From JAMDEO01 sp963775295 (GTDB lineage Bacteria; Actinomycetota; Thermoleophilia; RBG-16-64-13): a DNA stretch of 64,000 bases. Within the stretch, counting starts at the first letter, position 1. Each line of letters opens with the position of its first letter. The stretch lies in NCBI GenBank assembly GCA_963775295.1, contig CAVZIK010000006.1, forward strand, positions 744,001-808,000, written 5' to 3'. The notes beneath the pieces are model-generated. The model saw only the letters and a program-made list of their open reading frames with translations. It was not told where the DNA came from and made no database searches. A program made the position numbers and the translations under genes. Positions 61,135-64,000 of the stretch are shown here, one piece after another.

Positions 61135-63525
61135 GTGGCCGCCGCCCTCATCTTGGGGGCCCTGTTCGCATTCATACTGACTGGAGTTGCCCTGGCCGCG
61201 CCTCCTTGGTCAGATGCGACGAACGACTTCTGGTCGTCCGCCTATGGCGTCAGCGACGTTCAGGTGGGAACCGTGGCTGGGGGATATGCCGACGGCACCT
61301 TTCTCCCCAACCAGCCCGTCACTCGGGCCGAGTTTGTGAAAATGGCTATCTCCGGACTCGCAGTCGCCACGAAGAACCCGGCCACGCCGACGTTCATGGA
61401 CGTCCTACCCGACTCCACCTTCTACACCTACGTGGAGGCTGCCTACGCCGCCGGCCTGGTCAAAGGTGAGACCACGCCTGCCGGTCTTCTCTTCGGACCG
61501 AACGCCGAGATCTCCCGGCAACAGGCCAATAGCATTCTCGGGCGTTACCTCTCGGGACAGGAGATCGGGGCCACTGGCGCCATTACCGGCGGACCTGGCA
61601 ATCAGGAAAGCTCCCGATATCCTTCGCTCGACGCCTGGTATGCGGGCGGGGGGGACTACTACCTCGGTTGGTTTAGGGATCGTGGCCAGGTCTTGCCCGA
61701 CCACGCTGTCAGCACCGCCTATTTGGTTTCTCTACGAGTGATCAAAGGCTCCGATGGAAAACTGAGTCCAGAAGCCAAGCTCCGCCGGGCCCAGGCCGCC
61801 ACAATGGTTCTCCGAGTCAAGGACGTGAGCTTTGCCCCCACCGTCGTCTACCTTCAGCCGACCTCCGGACCGGTGGCCGGCGGCACCACCGTCATCATGG
61901 CCGGTAACCGCCTCACCGGCGCCACAGCCGTCACCTTCGGGGGCACGAACGCGACCAGTTTCCGTGTTGACACTGACAACCAGATCACAGCCGTCGCCCC
62001 GGCTCACGCAGCCGAAACGGTAGATGTGCAGGTAACGACGCCCGCCGGTTCGAGTGCCACCGCCGGGGCAGGCGACGACTACGCCTACACCGCGGCCCTT
62101 CCCAGCATCACCCTTCTTAGTCCGACGAACGGCTCCACAACTGGAGGCACTGAGGGCTCCGCGGTGATCATAAAGGGCTCGGACCTGATCGGCACCACCT
62201 CCGTCATGTTCGGCACCACGGCCGCGACCAGCTTCAGGGTCAACTCCAGTAGCGAGATCTGCGCTGTCGCCCCGGCCCACGCCGCCGGCACGGTGGATGT
62301 GATCGTCACCACCTCGAACGGCGCCAGCGTCCCCACCGCCGCCAGCGTGTACGAGTATGTAGACCTGTTCCCCTCGTTGCCGCTCGACACGCCGGTCGAC
62401 GTGGTGCGACGCACGGCGTCGCCTTGGATCTGGAGCGCCGCGGTGGCGGGACGAACGGTCGCCTACGAAGAAAGTCCCACCTGGACCTTGTGGCCGCCGG
62501 GTGCGGAAATGGCTCCACAAACCGCAGTGGCAAAGACGCTTGACCTGGCAACAGGGGAAGAGTCCACCGTTCCGGGGAGCGAGACCGCCCCTCCGCACTT
62601 CACGAACTTCTCCACCTGGCCTTGGTGGTTCCTATCCGCCCTTCCCAATCCTAAGGACAACGGCGCCGGAGCCTCGCTTGTCTGGGGAGTCGTGAACAAC
62701 CAGTACATAGGCGGCGGCATCCCCCGCTACCAGAACGTCTCGGGCGCGGCCGACGGTGGAATAGCCAGGGCGCTTCTTGACCCTGCCACCATGACCCTCC
62801 CGCCCATCCGTACCGGCGACGTTCTCGTGCTTCCCCGCACCACCCCGGCCTACGAGAACGCGCACCTCGGCAACGTGGGCACCACCCTCGGCTACCAACT
62901 CCTCATCCTCACCGGGAGTCTGGAGAAGCCGGTTGTGGTTGATCCCACAGGCCCGCGGCTACCCGCGGTCGCTCTTGTCGGGATAAGCCCATACGTCTCC
63001 TGGTTCGGCTTCTTCACGCAGGACGCGAGCCAGTTCCGCAGTGATCTTCCCGGCCGCCCGCCCCGGGTGTTTGATCTGCGGACCGGGAAGCTCGTTGATA
63101 TTGCTGTTGCCGACCCGCGCACTCCGGATCGTGCGACGGCCTGTGTGGTTGCTGGTCACTGGGCGGCCTGGGTAGCGGTCGATGGCAGTCCCCAAAGAAA
63201 CAGCCTCTATTTGGCCAACCTTGCGACCGGCCAGGCCCGCAGACTCGCCGACGGGAATGGCCCGAGCGGGGACATAACGCTTTCGGATGACTGGCTGCTT
63301 TGGACCGACGCCACGGGAACCCTCGCCGGCTTTCACCTTCCGGACATGACGCCGGTCAAGGTGCCGGGGGTACTTGCCTCCGGCGAGAACGCCAGGAAGC
63401 TCCAAGTATCGGGCGATCTTGCCGTCCTTATGGTGGTCGCTCCTGGCGGTGACCCGGAATACAACAGCATCAACTTCGAACCACCGCCGCGGTGGACCGC
63501 CATCCGGGTGGTGAGGCTGCGCTGA
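61135..63525 (+). CDS. SLH-IPT surface protein
   Basis: GTG 61135 opens a 796-residue frame: signal-like segment (AAALILGALFAFILTGVALA), SLH repeats (about 40-220; VGTVAGGYADGTFLPNQPVT, RAEFVKMAISGLAV), two IPT/TIG domains (about 235-310 and 320-400; AGNRLTGATAVTFGGTNATS). A propeller-like C-terminal part follows (about 410-795; LLWTDATGTLAGFHLPDM). The usual charged start is missing here. An ATG at 61115 in another frame encodes MRHKREKW, so a 1-2 base frameshift may separate the true start from the rest. It is a wall-attached protein. Confidence 0.78.
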   Translation: MAAALILGALFAFILTGVALAAPPWSDATNDFWSSAYGVSDVQVGTVAGGYADGTFLPNQPVTRAEFVKMAISGLAVATKNPATPTFMDVLPDSTFYTYVEAAYAAGLVKGETTPAGLLFGPNAEISRQQANSILGRYLSGQEIGATGAITGGPGNQESSRYPSLDAWYAGGGDYYLGWFRDRGQVLPDHAVSTAYLVSLRVIKGSDGKLSPEAKLRRAQAATMVLRVKDVSFAPTVVYLQPTSGPVAGGTTVIMAGNRLTGATAVTFGGTNATSFRVDTDNQITAVAPAHAAETVDVQVTTPAGSSATAGAGDDYAYTAALPSITLLSPTNGSTTGGTEGSAVIIKGSDLIGTTSVMFGTTAATSFRVNSSSEICAVAPAHAAGTVDVIVTTSNGASVPTAASVYEYVDLFPSLPLDTPVDVVRRTASPWIWSAAVAGRTVAYEESPTWTLWPPGAEMAPQTAVAKTLDLATGEESTVPGSETAPPHFTNFSTWPWWFLSALPNPKDNGAGASLVWGVVNNQYIGGGIPRYQNVSGAADGGIARALLDPATMTLPPIRTGDVLVLPRTTPAYENAHLGNVGTTLGYQLLILTGSLEKPVVVDPTGPRLPAVALVGISPYVSWFGFFTQDASQFRSDLPGRPPRVFDLRTGKLVDIAVADPRTPDRATACVVAGHWAAWVAVDGSPQRNSLYLANLATGQARRLADGNGPSGDITLSDDWLLWTDATGTLAGFHLPDMTPVKVPGVLASGENARKLQVSGDLAVLMVVAPGGDPEYNSINFEPPPRWTAIRVVRLR

Positions 63526-63768
63526 GACCCGGTTGCGTGAATCTCCACCAGCGTCTCCGAAATGAGTTTGCGGGCAGTGAGCGGTGGGCAGCCGGCCGAA
63601 GGGCAGTAGGTGGTGAGCATGCGACCAAAGCCATACGCAAGGATTGGCCGATTGGTGACGGCGGTAGCCAGAGTTTGTGGGAGGCTTCTGACATCAGCAC
63701 CATGAGCCAATTGTGTGCACATACGTTCCCCGCAGTCACGTAAATTCGATCCGCGTCGCACGCGCCAA
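63526..63768. other. Intergenic stretch before the last element
   Basis: About 240 bp after the SLH gene show no gene; the region contains a short dispersed frame without support. Element N follows. Confidence 0.4.
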
Positions 63769-63805
63769 GGTAACGCTTTCGGGGCAGCCGGACATATCAT
63801 GAGTG
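63769..63805 (+). promoter_or_regulatory. GGTAATG/CCGGACAT element, copy N
   Basis: GGTAACGCTTTCGGGGCAG then CCGGACATATCATGAG. The step is 21 bp. It lies 98 nt before GTG 63893. Confidence 0.65.
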
Positions 63806-63892
63806 AGGGCGCAGGATGAAAATCGGGAGCGTCTGGCGTCGTGCCCGCGTCAAACCAGGCGAGGGTGCACCGAAAGCCGGAGGGGGCAGCAA

Positions 63893-64000
63893 GTGCGGGT
63901 AAGAACGAGTTGGGCAACTCTAATCTGCTTCAGCATGCTTCTTGTCGTGATCGGTCTCTCGGCATCAGCCTGCGGGACGTCTCCTAACCCTGAGACACAG
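63893..64000 (+). CDS. Partial lipoprotein at the right edge
   Basis: GTG 63893 follows GGAGGGGGCAGCAA. The 36 codons encode RTSWATLICFSMLLVVIGLS then a lipobox-like ASAC and CGTSPNPET, so it is the start of another lipoprotein in the array. The rest lies outside the window. Confidence 0.7.
   Translation, partial: MRVRTSWATLICFSMLLVVIGLSASACGTSPNPETQ

Noticed and set aside
2512..63805. Integron-type attC sites for the lipoprotein cassettes
   Set aside because: The element has no long imperfect palindrome, no integron integrase is present, and it lies at start-proximal, promoter-like spacing.

Overview
The window looks like a GC-rich Gram-positive chromosome, most likely Actinomycetota (inference). 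The grounds are Thr/Ser-rich linkers of the TTSTTTT type, many lipoproteins with a canonical lipobox, S-layer homology (SLH) domains, frequent GTG/TTG starts with strong GGAGG sites, no outer-membrane genes, and a STAS / SpoIIE-type partner-switching pair. No housekeeping operon is present. The window is an accessory region built from two interleaved layers: an extracytoplasmic signalling and lipoprotein array, and mobile DNA.

Layer 1 (0.8-10.9, 32.8-47.6, 54.0-64.0 kb) holds five operons that pair an ECF sigma factor with an overlapping single-pass anti-sigma protein (sigma starts at 816, 3594, 32834, 35061 and 44709). Two of the anti-sigma proteins end in SLH-like repeats, so they could sense the cell wall or S-layer. 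Between and after these operons lies a run of lipoprotein, membrane or SLH-protein units. Nearly every unit begins with the same promoter-like element, GGTAATGCTTTCGG followed by CCGGACAT, with a fixed 21-bp phase between GGTAA and GGACAT in 12 of 14 copies. Two near-identical sigma operons (3.36 and 44.47 kb) carry it too, so this reads as the autoregulated ECF regulon of those sigma factors, amplified locally. The other three sigma operons (816, 32834, 35061) are preceded by a different element, a direct repeat of CACCCCTAC ahead of a GATAC box. The right end adds a cobamide-type methyltransferase (URO-D family), a STAS protein coupled to a 1273-residue HATPase/PAS/GAF/SpoIIE phosphatase, and an SLH-IPT surface protein.

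Layer 2 (11-32.6 kb) is an integrative element: an excisionase-like HTH gene, a small gene, a CHC2-Toprim-ATPase primase and a tyrosine integrase, all on the minus strand. An IS256-family copy sits at the end of the excisionase gene and an IS21-family copy splits the integrase. Cargo includes a zinc-finger protein, an XRE regulator, a stand-alone McrB-N/EVE-like protein coupled to a 53-codon gene, an HNH-like protein, two SLH exoproteins (one a thermonuclease) and an AlbA_2/Schlafen-type regulator. Beside the regulator is an array of ten CCTAGG palindromes spaced 33/12/33/33 bp. A 3.2-kb cargo block (11.2-14.2 kb) lies between two copies of the integrase 3' end. A third, truncated integrase copy lies at 53-54 kb, a second IS21-family element at 48.3-50.7 kb, and an IS3-type relic at 52.6 kb. 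Two identical 50-bp copies of the 3' end of a tRNA-Arg(CCT) gene (456 and 34796) look like attachment-site scars.

The strongest candidates for something undescribed are (i) the ECF / SLH-anti-sigma circuit with its repeated promoter and lipoprotein array, and (ii) the CCTAGG array.
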